Below, in pieces: positions 1 through 11,164 of a stretch of DNA of 64,000 nt. The notes under the pieces are model-generated. The model ran no database searches. It was not told where the DNA came from and was given only the letters and a program-made list of their open reading frames with translations. The DNA is from Vanessa cardui. Its lineage: Eukaryota > Arthropoda > Insecta > Lepidoptera > Nymphalidae. Every line of letters begins with the position of its first letter. Positions within the stretch are counted from its first letter, which is position 1. Where the stretch lies: NCBI RefSeq assembly GCF_905220365.1, contig NC_061147.1:9672001-9736000 (forward strand), read 5' to 3'. The translations under genes and the position numbers were made by a program.

Positions 1-90
1 GCTTCGAGAAAAGATGGTATGGCACGGGCACGCCGTTTTGCTCGAGACTTGGCTGGGGCACTGCCGTGCCCCCAGATTTTTAGTAACTGA
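1..90 (+). other. GC-rich open block at the left edge, possible terminal exon remnant or repeat end
   Basis: The first 75 bases are clearly richer in G and C than the AT-rich DNA that follows. Frame 1 is open from base 1 to a TGA at 88-90 and includes a run of Arg and Ala codons. Frame 2 is also open, to about 173, and the reverse strand is open as well, so frame choice is not supported. A hairpin GGGGCAC-TGCC-GTGCCCC lies at 55-72. An AATAAA occurs at 415-420 and could be a polyadenylation signal if this is a last exon. It could equally be the end of a dispersed repeat cut by the window edge. No family is recognised. Confidence 0.2.
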
Positions 91-556
91 AAGTTATGTG
101 TTTGTACTATATTCCTTATACAGTGTATCTTATTCTAAACCAAAACATGTATGTCTTGTTTCTTGTTACAATTAAGTTAGTTATCAATTAGTTAAAAAAA
201 GTGGTGATCGGTCAAACGGTGTTGAGGTCTATAAATCTCAATCCATTTGAATACTCTATATATTAACAGATAAGTCATTTTAACCCACTTAATATCCAAA
301 TAAATTCGAATAACAGTATGATAAATACACGTACAGACAATTTATAGATAGATACGAAGCTGATGAGGATATTACGAGCGGAGAATTTAACAACGTCAAA
401 ATAATTGCGCTCGAAATAAAATTGTAAAAGCCGATTAAAATCGCATATATTAATTATTTTTGTGAAGCTAACGACCAGCGAAGTATTCGAAACTTCGAGA
501 TGATACGAATAAATAATATTATATAAATCTGGTTGACCTAGTAGAAGGAATACCTA
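91..556. other. AT-rich DNA, nothing recognised
   Basis: No ORF of note and no repeat that I can match elsewhere in the window. The only marked signal is AATAAA at 415-420. Confidence 0.5.
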
Positions 557-662
557 TAATCCATACTAATGTGAAAGTAACTTTGTCTGTCTGTTGCTCT
601 TTCACTAACAAACCAATGAACCGAATTTGATGAAAGGGTTTAGCAGACTTAGTATAAGGAGA
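557..662 (+). repeat. Family E repeat, 5' part
   Basis: The block shares the order of family E: GTGAAAGTAACT, then repeated CTGTCTGT, a pyrimidine stretch with CTTTCAC, then GAACCGAATTTGATGAAA. The 3' half seen in other E copies (GACATAGGCTACTTTTTTGCC and the GCGGGCGACA end) is missing. Confidence 0.65.
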
Positions 663-691
663 TTGCACTGGCGTCTTCGGACATATTTTTT

Positions 692-1122
692 TTCAACCGA
701 CTTTCATGTAGTATGATAATGTAGTTATAATTATTGCTATATTTGGAGTCGGTGAAAGCCAAGAAAACCCTACAGCATATCTATCAAAAAACAATACGAG
801 AATACTTTAACAAATATGTTTTTTACAAATAACCTTTTATACAATAATATACTGGATCAATCAAGGGGCTCGTATCGCTTCTTTCTTTTGATTGTTGGGG
901 CAAGGGCACCGTGGCTGACACCGGCTCCAAATATACCAATAACTATGACTACATTATATAATCGTAAATCGACTTTTAAGTAGTCTAATATTTTTCATTT
1001 CATTTTACTTAGGAGGACTCTAAAAAATATGTAGATTACGCAATTATTTGTATTACTTTTTAGTGCATATTCATTTGTTTTAAATAGTGTTTTGTTTGAA
1101 GTCGGTTTTTCTTTTTGTTAAA
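692..1122. repeat. Family I repeats, inverted pair
   Basis: Bases 692-760 and the reverse complement of 913-987 are similar; the clearest stretch is ATATTTGGAGTCGGTG against CACCGGCTCCAAATAT. The right copy is longer (about 895-1122) and ends with a GAAGTCGGTTTTTC-like terminus. A third copy, in the orientation of the left arm, lies at 38481-38696. I recognise this as a common lepidopteran dispersed repeat but cannot assign its class. Confidence 0.6.
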
Positions 1123-1480
1123 ATTTTTATTTATTAGATATTACGTCTTCACTAACAATATTAAGGTCTTTTTGGGTGGGTGAAAACACTCAAAAATTAA
1201 ATTTTGTTTTTTTAGTTATAAAAATAAATAAAAAAATAAAAAAATACTAAATATAGACACTTAAAAATAATTTGACTTCCAAAGCTTTGGACAAATTGGA
1301 CAGACTATGTACTTATCAGGTCGATATCAGTTGCGACTTTTGACTACACTTGTAAGTGAACTCGGCTCATGATAAACTTATATTAGAAGTTAAGCAATAC
1401 TGCTAATTTTTAACTTTTTTATTGACATGGATTTCTTGTATTAAATATAAAATTAATTTGTAATACTTATACATATACAA
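1123..1480. other. AT-rich DNA, nothing recognised
   Basis: Mostly A and T, with short homopolymer runs. No ORF or repeat match seen. Confidence 0.5.
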
Positions 1481-1746
1481 CTTTTTTTCTGTGACGTAGG
1501 TGGCAAACGAGCAGGAGCCTCATCTGATGAAAAGTGACTACCACCGCCCATGGAGATTTGCAACACCATGGGGATTGCGGGTGCGTTGCCGGCGTTTAAG
1601 GAAGGAGTACTCTCTTTTCTTGAAAGCTCCCATGTCGTGTCAGTTTGGAAAAACCGCAGGCGAAAGCTGTTTCCACAAAGTGGTTGTGCAATGCAATGTC
1701 TAAGAATTCGCGATGTTGTGGATTTTCGGATATCATGGACATTTTA
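1481..1746 (-). repeat. Family H repeat (SINE-like, lepidopteran)
   Basis: A T-rich run is followed by GGTGGCAAACGAGCAGGAGCC, then CTACCGCCCATGGA-like sequence and TGCGTTGCCGGCGTTTAAGG. I recognise this arrangement as a repeat common in Lepidoptera. The T run on the left implies that the A-tailed sense strand is the minus strand. The first 60 bp after the T run resemble the 3' end of family A (GGCGGACGAGCATATGGGCC, then a transition to CACCCATAGAC). The two short ORFs here are open by chance in a relatively GC-rich repeat and are not genes. Confidence 0.65.
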
Positions 1747-2423
1747 AGAATTGGCGTTAATTAATATTAAAAAACAAACTCTAATTATCTAATTTCAACG
1801 AAATTCAACAAGTGTATTCAACCCGCATTATAGCTGTGGAATATTGTGCAAATCTTCTTCTCAAAGGGAAATCCTTAGTCCAGCACTGGGCTTTTTTACA
1901 GGCTTTACAGGCTTTTACTGTACTGGCAAATTCAATTCAACGAGCAGTTTTCTACATTGAAATAATGATTGTTCGTATACATTTCGTGTTATGATTGTAT
2001 TTGATTTGAAATTTTGGCTGCAATTCGCATCACATTATCATAGCTACCGCAGTTTGTGATTCGGTTTCAATTAATGCGACGACTCCTCCGCTAACTCGGT
2101 GGCAGGCTGCCAGCTCGTTTAGCTGCAAAAATTCAATATACAAAAACTTTCTTAAGTCCAAATACGAACTCGACGCATATACAAATTATGATCATTATTT
2201 TTTATACTATTTAAGATAAAATTTCAATGCTTTGTCATAGTGATTATTGTTTGGCACGAATTTTACTGCTACGTTGAAATATAATAGCGCAAAATATGCA
2301 ATTATTGAAAATTTTTCTTCGATATAAGAAATGTTATATTGTCAGATAAAATATTTCTTGTTAAGGTAATGCTTCCGTAGTTTAATTTACTGCTTCAACA
2401 AAATAATTTATATTTATGTCAAA
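1747..2423. other. AT-rich DNA, nothing recognised
   Basis: No coding-like stretch or repeat match. A 60-codon ORF at 1812-1994 has no recognisable content. Confidence 0.5.
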
Positions 2424-2605
2424 ATATAGTAGTTGTTGCCTGAGGCTTCGCTTGCGTTTTAGGGGTTTGTCATGTATTGGGCAAAAAAGTAACCTATGTC
2501 CTTGGAGTTCAAATTTGCTTCAAATTCGGTTCAGCGGTTTGGAAAGAGCGTCTGACAAACAGAGTTACCTACTTTCACATTTATAATATTAATATAGATA
2601 TTCTC
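2424..2605 (-). repeat. Family E repeat
   Basis: On the minus strand it runs from ACTTTCACATTTATAATATT (the start, reversed) through the CTGTTTGTCAGAC-like block and GAACCGAATTTGAAGC to the GACATAGGTTACTTTTTTGCC block and the end. Most of the family is present, though diverged. Confidence 0.7.
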
Positions 2606-3051
2606 GCGACACACTTTCCTCCCAGTAATATATTCCGTGGCTTTTGTAAATATTTTAGAGAGGCGTCACCGAAAATATTTTTTAAGCGACAACTCGAAAC
2701 TAAACATACAATAACAACTAATGTGAAACACAAACTTGGAAATGTTGTCCTCAACGAACAAACTACTCGATGAAATTATTCGCTGGAAGTGAAAAGCCGA
2801 GGGCGGAGCTTGTCATAACAGCAAATGTTCGTAATTTCCCCCAGGAGTGTACTAGTGATGTGCCTACGGTATTGTTGGTGTAACTGATTTTACGATACAT
2901 ATTTTTTTGGAGTCTAAATTTTTGAAAGCAATAGTTTTAATTAAACTTTCGATATATTATTTCGGCAACAAATATATAGGTAAACTAATGATACTACTTA
3001 ATGAATATGATGTCCGTAATTTAAAATTGGTTTAATAAAATGATTCTCTAT
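2606..3051. other. Unassigned DNA
   Basis: No ORF of note and no repeat match. A short GC-rich patch near 2780-2860 is not explained. Confidence 0.4.
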
Positions 3052-3222
3052 CAATATTATAAGTGTGAAAGTAACTGTCTGGCTATCGCTCTTTCACTTT
3101 CAACTCAAACAAAATTTGATGAAACTTGGTATAAAACAAAATTAAACTCCAAGAAAGGACATAGGCTACTTTTTTGCCTGATATATGACAACCAACACTT
3201 CGCTCGTTAGACTATAAGTAAA
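3052..3222 (+). repeat. Family E repeat
   Basis: It starts with ATATTATAAGTGTGAAAGTA and carries TTTGATGAAACTTGGTAT, then GAAAGGACATAGGCTACTTT, TTTGCCTGATATATGACAAC and CCAACACTTCGCTCG. It is close to full length. Confidence 0.75.
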
Positions 3223-3674
3223 ATATATATCTGCTATACATATTATGCAGGTAAGCTAACATAACTCCATATACTTCGTGAAACGGTAACTATAATTGTA
3301 TAACAAACAAACTGTGCTATGGGTTAGACTTTATGTCCTAGATATCTTAAAATGTTATCACATATAAATCAGTGTTAACGAATTCCAGCAGCCGGATATT
3401 ATTTGACGTTTACAAAGGATAACGACATCCGCACGTCACAACACTAGCGCCGAGCATTATGAAGAGAATTCCTCTTCAAATGCAAATAACCCCTTTCACG
3501 TTATCACTAATTCCGTTTTAGACGAGATGTTTTGTCTCTCGCCACTCATTTACATGCTATATAAATGAATGAAAAATACTTTCTGCCTTTCACGGCGTTA
3601 ATTGTAATGCTGAGCTACTGAAGGTTATGGAGATAAAGATTATTTTGTATCATAAATCTGGCTTATAATGAAAA
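3223..3674. other. Unassigned DNA
   Basis: No recognisable coding or repeat content seen. Confidence 0.4.
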
Positions 3675-3867
3675 TGAGGTAGGGCTTTGCAGCTCGTCTG
3701 GGTAGGTTTCAACCACTCACCAGATATTCTACAGCCAAACATCAGTATTGTTGTGTTTGGTTTGTCCCTAAGTAAGGAATTGTCAATATTTCTGTTAGGG
3801 TCATTGCCCATGGGCAGTGTGATAGGTAGCCTATTTGCTTGTCCATCAAACTATAACATAAAAAACT
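3675..3867 (+). repeat. Family A SINE-like repeat, internally deleted
   Basis: It begins with the A head (GGTAGGGCTTTG, then CGTCTGGGTAGG) and passes through ACCACTCACCAGATATTCTA and TTGTTGTGTTTGGTTTG. It ends with GCTTGTCCATCAAACTATAA followed by an A-rich tail. The middle third of the consensus is missing or diverged. Confidence 0.7.
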
Positions 3868-3887
3868 GACGTGTAAAATTAATAATA

Positions 3888-4062
3888 ACTTCTTGTAGCT
3901 CGGAGCATCCATTGCATTTGAGGTTATGTCAAAAAAACAGCCCAAATCGTTCTTTTGAGTTCAAACTTGCTCCATACCGAATTCCATCAAATTCGATATA
4001 ATGGTTTGACCGTGAAAGAGCAATAGTAGAAGTTACTTTTACATTTATAATAGTAGCATAAA
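3888..4062 (-). repeat. Family E repeat, diverged
   Basis: The reverse strand shows the GTAAAAGTAACTTCTACTAT start, the CTCTTTCAC block, the ATCGAATTTGATGGAATTCG block and the GAACTCAAAAGAACGATTTG block. Confidence 0.6.
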
Positions 4063-4103
4063 TTCTTCCATGTGATTAAAAATAATATACTTCTTTGAAC
4101 ACA

Positions 4104-4212
4104 CAGGCACAAAGGATATCTTAGTTCCCAAGGTTGGTGACGCATTGACAATGTAATGACTACTTACCATCAGGTGGCCCATATGCTCGTCCGCCAACCG
4201 ATACCACCACCC
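4104..4212 (+). repeat. Family A fragment, left arm of an inverted pair
   Basis: It covers the 3' half of A: AGTTCCCAAGGTTGGTGACG, then CTTACCATCAGGTGGCCCAT and GCTCGTCCGCCAACCGATAC. It is followed within a few bases by an A fragment in the opposite orientation, so the two can fold back on each other. Confidence 0.75.
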
Positions 4213-4213
4213 T

Positions 4214-4375
4214 TTTTTATGGAATAGGTTGGCAAGTTGTCTCCATCACCCATAGGTAATGACGCTGTAAGAAATATTAACTATTCCTTACATCGTCAAG
4301 GGACCAACCTTGGGAACTAAGATGTTATGTCCTTTGTGAGTGTAGTTACACTGGCTCATTCACCCTTCAAACCAA
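4214..4375 (-). repeat. Family A fragment, right arm of an inverted pair
   Basis: It starts with a T run and TATGGAATAGGTTGGCAAG, then CACCCATAGGTAATGACGCT and AACCTTGGGAACTAAGATGT, and stops after CACCCTTCAAACC. The usual GGGCCACCTGATGGTAAGTG stretch is deleted. With 4104-4212 it makes a tail-to-tail SINE pair. Confidence 0.8.
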
Positions 4376-5762
4376 AGGCCATCGAAAATTGTATACAGAT
4401 GTGTGTCAATAAATTAAACCCAGGATTGACACAACAATCTATTTTACAAAATACATTTACATATCTGATCGTTGATTACAGATTACTTTTTGTATGAATA
4501 ATTAAATCAATGCATGACAATAAGCCATCAGTCGATTTCGAGGGCGGCAACGCACGGTATATTCTGTTTAGTTTTATTAAATGAGCTTTGTGATTAAGGC
4601 TGCTATACCAGTAATGTTGGTAAGGATTAAAAAAAAGTTTGCGTCACGGGATATGGCTCTGTGGGTTGGAATGAGAAAGAGAAGCCGGACAGACTGGCTT
4701 TGTAACGCGTTACGTAACGAAGAGTTATCCCTCTCATAAGAAGTTATGCACTTGAATAGTCTTAAAATAGTTTTATATCGTTACTAGGATCACATAACAT
4801 TAAAGATATGTTTAAAATAATATTATTATTTTGTATGGTAATATCACAAATGATATCAAACCGTTTGGTGTATAGTTTTTATTGAAGATCGAGTTATGAA
4901 GATTTCTTATGACTTCTTATCAATATAGGAAGTTGCCAATTAATACACACCCAGTAATAATTGCGACGACCATAAAGAAATAAAATGATAATAATTGACA
5001 CTCGAAAACGTTCTCGTAATGTTTTGATCTACAAATTAAATTTCTGTTGATAAAGTAAATTGTTTCATATGTATATACGTTTAAATGTATACATTTGTGA
5101 TGACGCTATATGTATATTACTGGTTAAACGTTACATGACACATATTTATTGTGTCTTGCCAATAAAAGGCTCTGTATGATTCCTCTTAACTAATATGTAT
5201 GTATACTGTATACACGCAAGCAATCAGTACCTTATCGGCCGGTATTCCTAGTATTAAAAGAAACGCATAACAACTTAATGTATATTGTTTATATGTATCT
5301 ATGTATAGGGTAATCTCCGGAACTATTGATCCAATTCTAAAAAAATGCTATAGCCTATAAAACATATTTATGTCGCATTTGATAAGCACTCTTCTAATTT
5401 TCTTCATTAAAATATTACACGCGAGTGAAGCCGAGTCAGATCGCTAGCCGGCAATATAAATGAAAAGGGAAATCATATTCAAATCACAATATCAAGAGTT
5501 TATAACAAAGCCAAGATTCCCTACGCAATTTCATGCTCGTTTGATATAAATATTATTCGTAATAGTTTTCTCTTCCTAGAAACAGATAAACAAAGTCATT
5601 TCATAGACGAGACACATATAACAATATACACGAATATATCTCAATACGTCAACAGCAGACATGAACAGAATTATACCTATAATTTTCCATACACGCTGAG
5701 ATAGTTCCGTGGTCAGACATCACATCGCTTTCAATCGCTTTAACAGATCAAATCAAATAAAC
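4376..5762. other. AT-rich DNA, nothing recognised
   Basis: No gene and no clear repeat copy. Small features are a 12-bp palindrome GTAACGCGTTAC at 4702-4713 and, near 5410-5450, GAGTGAAGCCGAGTCAGATC followed by GCTAGCC, which may be the end of a decayed E/K-type repeat. Confidence 0.45.
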
Positions 5763-6045
5763 TTTTTTCTATGGTATAAGTTGGCGGACGAGCATATGGG
5801 CCACCTGATGGTAAGTGGTCACCATCACCCATAGACATATTAAGATATATTAACTATTCCTTACATCGTCAATGTGCCACCAATCTTGGGAACTAAGATA
5901 TTATGTCCCTTGTGCCTGTAGTTACTGGCTCACTCACCCTTCAAACCGGAACACAACAATACTTAGTATTATTATTTGGTGGTAGAATAACTGATGAGTG
6001 GGTGGTACCTACCCAGACGGGCTAGCACAATATCATGTTTGACGG
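5763..6045 (-). repeat. Family A SINE-like repeat, near full length
   Basis: It runs from the T-rich tail through GGCGGACGAGCATATGGGCC, CACCTGATGGTAAGTGGTCA and TTGGGAACTAAGATATTATG to GGGTGGTACCTACCCAGACG. After the end, GACGGGCTAGC is repeated once (6016-6026 and 6042-6051), suggesting a small tandem duplication of the head. Confidence 0.85.
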
Positions 6046-7077
6046 GCTAGCATAATATCAATTGTCAATATCTAACTGCGGACAGTAACCTCAAGCTAGA
6101 AGAAACAGCAAGAAACTCGCTTACACATACCACATTTCGATCACGATTGGAGGAAAACAACATGAGCTGGGTGGGTTAGATTATTTTCTACCAAATATGA
6201 ATCTACAAATCTGCATTGGAGCAGAATAATGTCCAAAGTTTTTCCTCGATAGGAGAGGGAGGAAAGAATGAGGCTATTACGCATCAGCATCATTTACAGG
6301 CTCTTATAAGCTCGTACTTCCTTATTTTATCTTTCGTTAATAGTATATGATAGATGGATATGATATAATTGGAAATCAGGTAAGATGTTATACGTGCAAT
6401 CTTAACTGATTTCGAATATTGTACGATCATAGTGTTGAAAGTCACTAGCAGGAAAAGACATTTAATGAGTGGATCCGTAAGAAAACACATTCACATGTAT
6501 TAAACGGTTTTTATTTTAAATGTCACAGACACAATTCACACGGGACACACTCTCATTCCCTGTCGCCCCCGATCGAATGACGTCTTATCCGTCCAAAAAA
6601 TCTATTGACAGATCGCCGCTCGTTCAAAAAACTAAACGCTAACAATAACATGGATAACAAAAAGAAATTGTAATGTTTTCCTATTTCTCGCTCTAGGCAA
6701 ATGCGTCGTAGTCGTGCCTGCAATTTAAAAGAAGTTGAGTTACTTAATAGACCATATATTTGAAGAAGAAATATGCAGTTATACCTGAATAATTTGTCAA
6801 AATTGAAAAAGCTAACAAATTGGATGAAATTACCAGTGGATAAATAGAATTTATATATTGAGGATTTATATTTAGAGTATTTGATAAAAAAATAATCATT
6901 ATTGCTAAGTTAAAATAATTCGATGAATGTTCAATAATGCTTTACCAATGACAGAATACCTTCTGCTTAAAAATATCCTAGACATATTTTGTCTAGCTTT
7001 AGCTACATGCGACATGGATCTTTTGGAAAAGCATTAGATGAGTGCTGCTCACATACGTTTTTGAGAATTAACAGACA
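6046..7077. other. AT-rich DNA, nothing recognised
   Basis: No repeat match or coding-like ORF. Confidence 0.45.
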
Positions 7078-7117
7078 GTCATTAGGTCCATTAATTAGAC
7101 CTAATGGACCTAATGAC
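7078..7117. repeat. Perfect 16-bp-arm hairpin
   Basis: GTCATTAGGTCCATTA at 7078-7093 is the exact reverse complement of 7102-7117, with an 8-base spacer ATTAGACC. The word ACCTAATG recurs inside it. No flanking element is recognised. Confidence 0.85.
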
Positions 7118-8129
7118 TTCCTTTTAATGCCATCATATCGTACTATATAACAGAAGAAATAAGGAGAGTATTTGTTTTTCTTCACAGACACATACACTAA
7201 TTGTTGACTATAAAATGTCCTTGTGACCGTAGGAGCTTAGTCATTATCTGCCGTGCGCAAGCTCATGAGTTTGCTTTTTTGATATGGAAACCTTCAAAAT
7301 AGGACCTACATATTCCTTTCAAGCTGGCAACGCACTTGCCCACCAACGGACCATCTGCTTGTTTACCGATAAAAATATTCGATTAAAAAGTTTGGCTGTG
7401 GTAAGAATTAATTCATGGAGATTAAATATTTAAATAATAATCCTCTTTTTTGTTCCTGTAATCACGGCAATTTATTTGAATATCCAATTTTTCTAAGAAG
7501 GATTGAAGCCTTTAAATAAATATCGTAATTAAAATTTTACGCTACCCAAAATGCTTATCAAGCCAAAATAAAACAAATGAAAGTAATTAAAATATAATTA
7601 ATATGAGAAAATAAAATTGTCTATCATTGGAACAATTAAAAAAATCCAAAAAGCATTTTTGTAAATGGTATTGTAATTAACGCCGAACCGTAACGAAAGG
7701 TTCTTAATGAAGCATCTTTAATTGATTTCGAAATAAATTTCTCTTTCGTTACAATTTATTTCTTTCTTTTAAAAGGGTTCTGATTATTTTATGTATAATT
7801 TGTAAAGCTTCGGTCAAATGAGTGATTTTTCTTGGAACAATTTATTTTGCTGGAAGTGATTGTTAGGGAGGGTTCCAATCATTCACGAGCTACCCTCCCA
7901 TTAAACGGTACAGTATGAGATAGATTAAAACCGTTATATGACCATGGGATTTTTCCCCATTACTAACGAATTAGAATTAGAGTTTAGAATATTATTATTA
8001 TGTCAGGAATAAGTCGAAACTCGCCCACAAATATCATCCTAAAATGTCACAAAGATGGTCCAGTGCTCAGAACATGATAGTGACTTTTAGTTTGTTTGAT
8101 AACTTGTTAAAAAATTGAAATAGTACAGT
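7118..8129. other. AT-rich DNA, nothing recognised
   Basis: The only faint signal is near 7320-7370, GCTGGCAACGCACTTGCCCA, which resembles fragments of lepidopteran repeats but is too short to assign. Confidence 0.4.
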
Positions 8130-8157
8130 ATATAATGAGCTTTTCGGCTCATTATAT
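8130..8157. repeat. 11-bp-arm hairpin at the head of a B SINE
   Basis: ATATAATGAGC and GCTCATTATAT are perfect reverse complements around the loop TTTTCG. The hairpin sits where the tRNA-like head of the adjacent B copy would be expected. Confidence 0.7.
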
Positions 8158-8400
8158 GGCATCTTATTCGATGAATGTAGGTTCAAATCCAGGCAAGCAC
8201 CATTGGATATTCATGTGGTTAATTTGTGTTTATAATTTAACTCGTGTTCGGCGGTGAAGGAAAACATCTTGAAGAAACCTGTGTGTGCCAAATTTTATAC
8301 AAATCCTGCCACATGTGTATTCCACTATACCGCATTGGGATAACGTGGTGGAATATGTTCCGAACCTTCTCCTCAAAAGGAGCAAAGGCCTGTTGTTATA
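8158..8400 (+). repeat. Family B SINE, head altered
   Basis: The B box region (GTTCAAATCCAGGCAAGCAC) and the body (GGCGGTGAAGGAAAACATC, CCACATGTGTATTCCAC, GGTGGAATATGTTCCGAACC, CTTCTCCTCAAAAGG) are present. The A-box half is replaced by unrelated sequence. The usual GAGGCCTTAGCCCAGCAGTG is reduced to AGGCCTGTTGTT, so the 3' end is deleted. Confidence 0.75.
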
Positions 8401-9362
8401 TAGTATATTACCATTAATAATTTCACAACTAAGATGTGAAGTGCTTTCAATTAACGTTCTTGCAAAGTAGCGCCGCTGGTCGTAACAGTTTCATTTTCTT
8501 ATTAAGTTTCAAGAGTGATAATATTTATTTCATCTTCAATACATTTCAGAGCATAAAATGAGCAGAAACAAGTCGACCAATTTATTTGAAATATATCTTA
8601 TATAAATACTCGCCAGCTCAAATTAATATCCTCCATTAAATTCCCTCTCAGAGTAATGAGTACTCTAGAAATTAGAACATGGACTCTGAGGGACTTAAAT
8701 GGTAGTTTTTACTTTCAGGTGATATCTTGATTAAATTAGCGCTAATTAATGTATTTTGTTCAAATATTTAAATATTATAAAAGTAAGTTATAAGTCTTCG
8801 ACGTCGAAAGTGTTTGTTTTAGAAATGGTGATTTAGAATGGTTTGAAATATTACAATAGATATATTAAGAAATTTCTGCAAGTATATGATATCCAGGATT
8901 ATAGATCGTTAAAATGTAAGGATTTTTAGTCGACAATTATGTTCGCAAAATTCATATAGTTATATTAAATGATATAACTGTACAAAGGGCGGCCATGTTT
9001 GATAATAGGAACTTTGCGAAAATTTCTCTCTTTTCACCACCTTAGCAGAAAATGTTGGATGAACGAAATAAACAAGAAGCTTATGACGTTTTGCTAGTTT
9101 CTTTAAAAACGGGGATAATAAAATATGATTTTCTATAAGACGATTTTTTAGCACAGCAATGGATCATTTACAAGTGGTGACTATAGTCATCTATTGCTTA
9201 AAGTCCTTTTTTTGTTTTATTAGTACTGTCTGTATCTTTTTAATGTTGTTTGGTACAATTTAGATATTCTTAGCAGCAAAACGAAAATTTGGAGGTAATC
9301 AATGCCAATTCTTACAAGTCTTAGTAAGCATGAAAATCCTCATTCGTAAATTATTTCGATTC
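8401..9362. other. AT-rich DNA, nothing recognised
   Basis: No repeat match or recognisable ORF. Confidence 0.4.
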
Positions 9363-9925
9363 TGTTGAATCGTCATGAAAGCCGCTATCGTCGAAGCCAA
9401 ACAGGAGGTTATCACCGCTGTATCAAATAGGTACTCCTTCTCAAGTGGGCAGTTGGGTCGGCATGATCACAATGATTATGTCACCTGTCTCATTCAGCTA
9501 ACGAAGCCCGGGAAAAAAGAGTCTTGCTACCGCGGTTACCGACACAGTTATTGGAGGCATAGGACATTCATCGAGGTATCTTGCATACGAGTGATCCCAT
9601 GTCACTCCGAAGTAAGGGAGCGGATCATTTAACGATAAAGCGTAATATAATGCGTTTTTCCAGCCAATATATGTCTGGCTTTTTGTGAGAATAACAGTGC
9701 AACATTTTCATGGTTAAATGAGTAGTGAATACGCGAGCCGCGCTTTGAATGAACAAACAAAACGTAATGGACGAATGAATAAAATGAAATTCATTCGAGA
9801 TCATAATATTCGCGTGAGCACGTCGCGAGCACTGCTTAGTTGCTGTGAATGGGCTCAGCCGACAACACGTGCTAGACATTTCTTACCGAACACCCTCGAT
9901 AGTAAAATCGAAAAAATGTTTTAAT
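9363..9925. other. CpG-richer block of unknown nature
   Basis: Base composition changes here: GC rises and CpG words are common (CCGCTATCGTCGAAGCC, ACGCGAGCCGCGC, GCGTGAGCACGTCGCGAGCA). Three overlapping 68-85 codon ORFs on both strands follow from this composition, so none can be preferred. The phrase CTCAGCCGACAACACGTGCT followed by CCGAACACCCTCGATAG seems familiar as repetitive lepidopteran DNA, but I cannot name it. It could be a decayed mobile element or a conserved noncoding block. Confidence 0.3.
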
Positions 9926-10007
9926 GTAATGTTGTAATAAAATAAACTGTTATTCAGAAATATATTTTTATGTACAGGTTTTTTAAAAGTTCAATAATAT
10001 TTCAATA

Positions 10008-10287
10008 CACAACAACAACAAACAACAATAATAGCCTGTAAATTTCCCACTGCTGGGCGAAGGCGTCCTTAAGGAGGGGGTTTGAAATATCTTCCACCAC
10101 GCTGTTCCAGTGCGGTTTGGTGAAATGCACATGTGGCTGAATTTCGAAAGAATTTTGAAATGCAGGTTTTCTCACGTATAAAAAAACACAAATTAAGCAC
10201 ACGAGTGTTCAGTGATCTTGCCTGGGTTTGAACTCGCAATCATCGGTTAAGATGCACGCGTTCTAACAACTGGGCCATCTCTGCTCA
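10008..10287 (-). repeat. Family B SINE
   Basis: It reads, reversed, from the (TTG)n tail through AGCAGTGGGAAATTTACAGG to the B box (GGGTTTGAAC) and the A-box region (GGCCCAGTTGTTAGAACGCG). The body has several substitutions and small deletions, so the copy is not young. Confidence 0.85.
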
Positions 10288-11164
10288 GTTCCATACACAT
10301 TCTCCTTTGAAGGTTTTCAAGGTTTGAATTTCGTGAATTTATTTTGTGGACGAAACAATTGTTTGTTCCGATCGACATAAAACATTTTTTTAATTGACAT
10401 AAACGTATTTTTTCAATTGAAACAATAGCGCTTGTCAAATATTCACATGGTATTGGTTTCAAAAAGTTTTAGAAACGAAAAAGCTTTATAACATTTAAAA
10501 AAGATTGAGCTCTCTGTGTGTACTCAATTTTTCGGAATGCGGGCATTCTTTTTAAATATAAAATCAAAATATATCGAAGAATAAATGGACTAAATGACTT
10601 ATTTTTAGTATAAAATGGTGTGAAATCTGACACCTGGGGTTATTTTTGCTGTCAACGTTCTTGAATTATGATTAACAGAATGACTATAATGAACGTTTTG
10701 TCATTCATTAAAACATGTATATACGAAACTATATTATAACAAACACTTTTAATACGATAAACAAAATAAGAATTCTGTTTTAGAAGGATATATAAAATTA
10801 ATTATTTTAATTATAATAATTACATGTATATAATATAATATATTTAAAAATGAAACATCCAAATACCGACGATAAAATTGCGCTGTGAACGATTATAAGT
10901 GAGAAAATATTTTTATCCTTATTAACCAATTCCAAATACCGAACCGGTGGTAACTTTCCATTAAATTTCGGAAATATTTTTTTCCTGCCCAAAGTGCCTA
11001 TATTTTTCAACACTTGGGGTCACAGCCCAGCGCGACTTTTTCTTCCTATTTGATCGTTATTTCTCTTTGACATCCCTCGTCATAAATTCCATGTGCCTCC
11101 TATTTAGATGATCCTCTTCCTCTTCTTCCGTCTACGCTGAAGCTCTTCTCTTTTAATTTCCTAA
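10288..11164. other. AT-rich DNA, nothing recognised
   Basis: Several 65-70 codon ORFs on the minus strand have no recognisable content. A pyrimidine-rich stretch lies at about 11100-11155. Confidence 0.4.
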
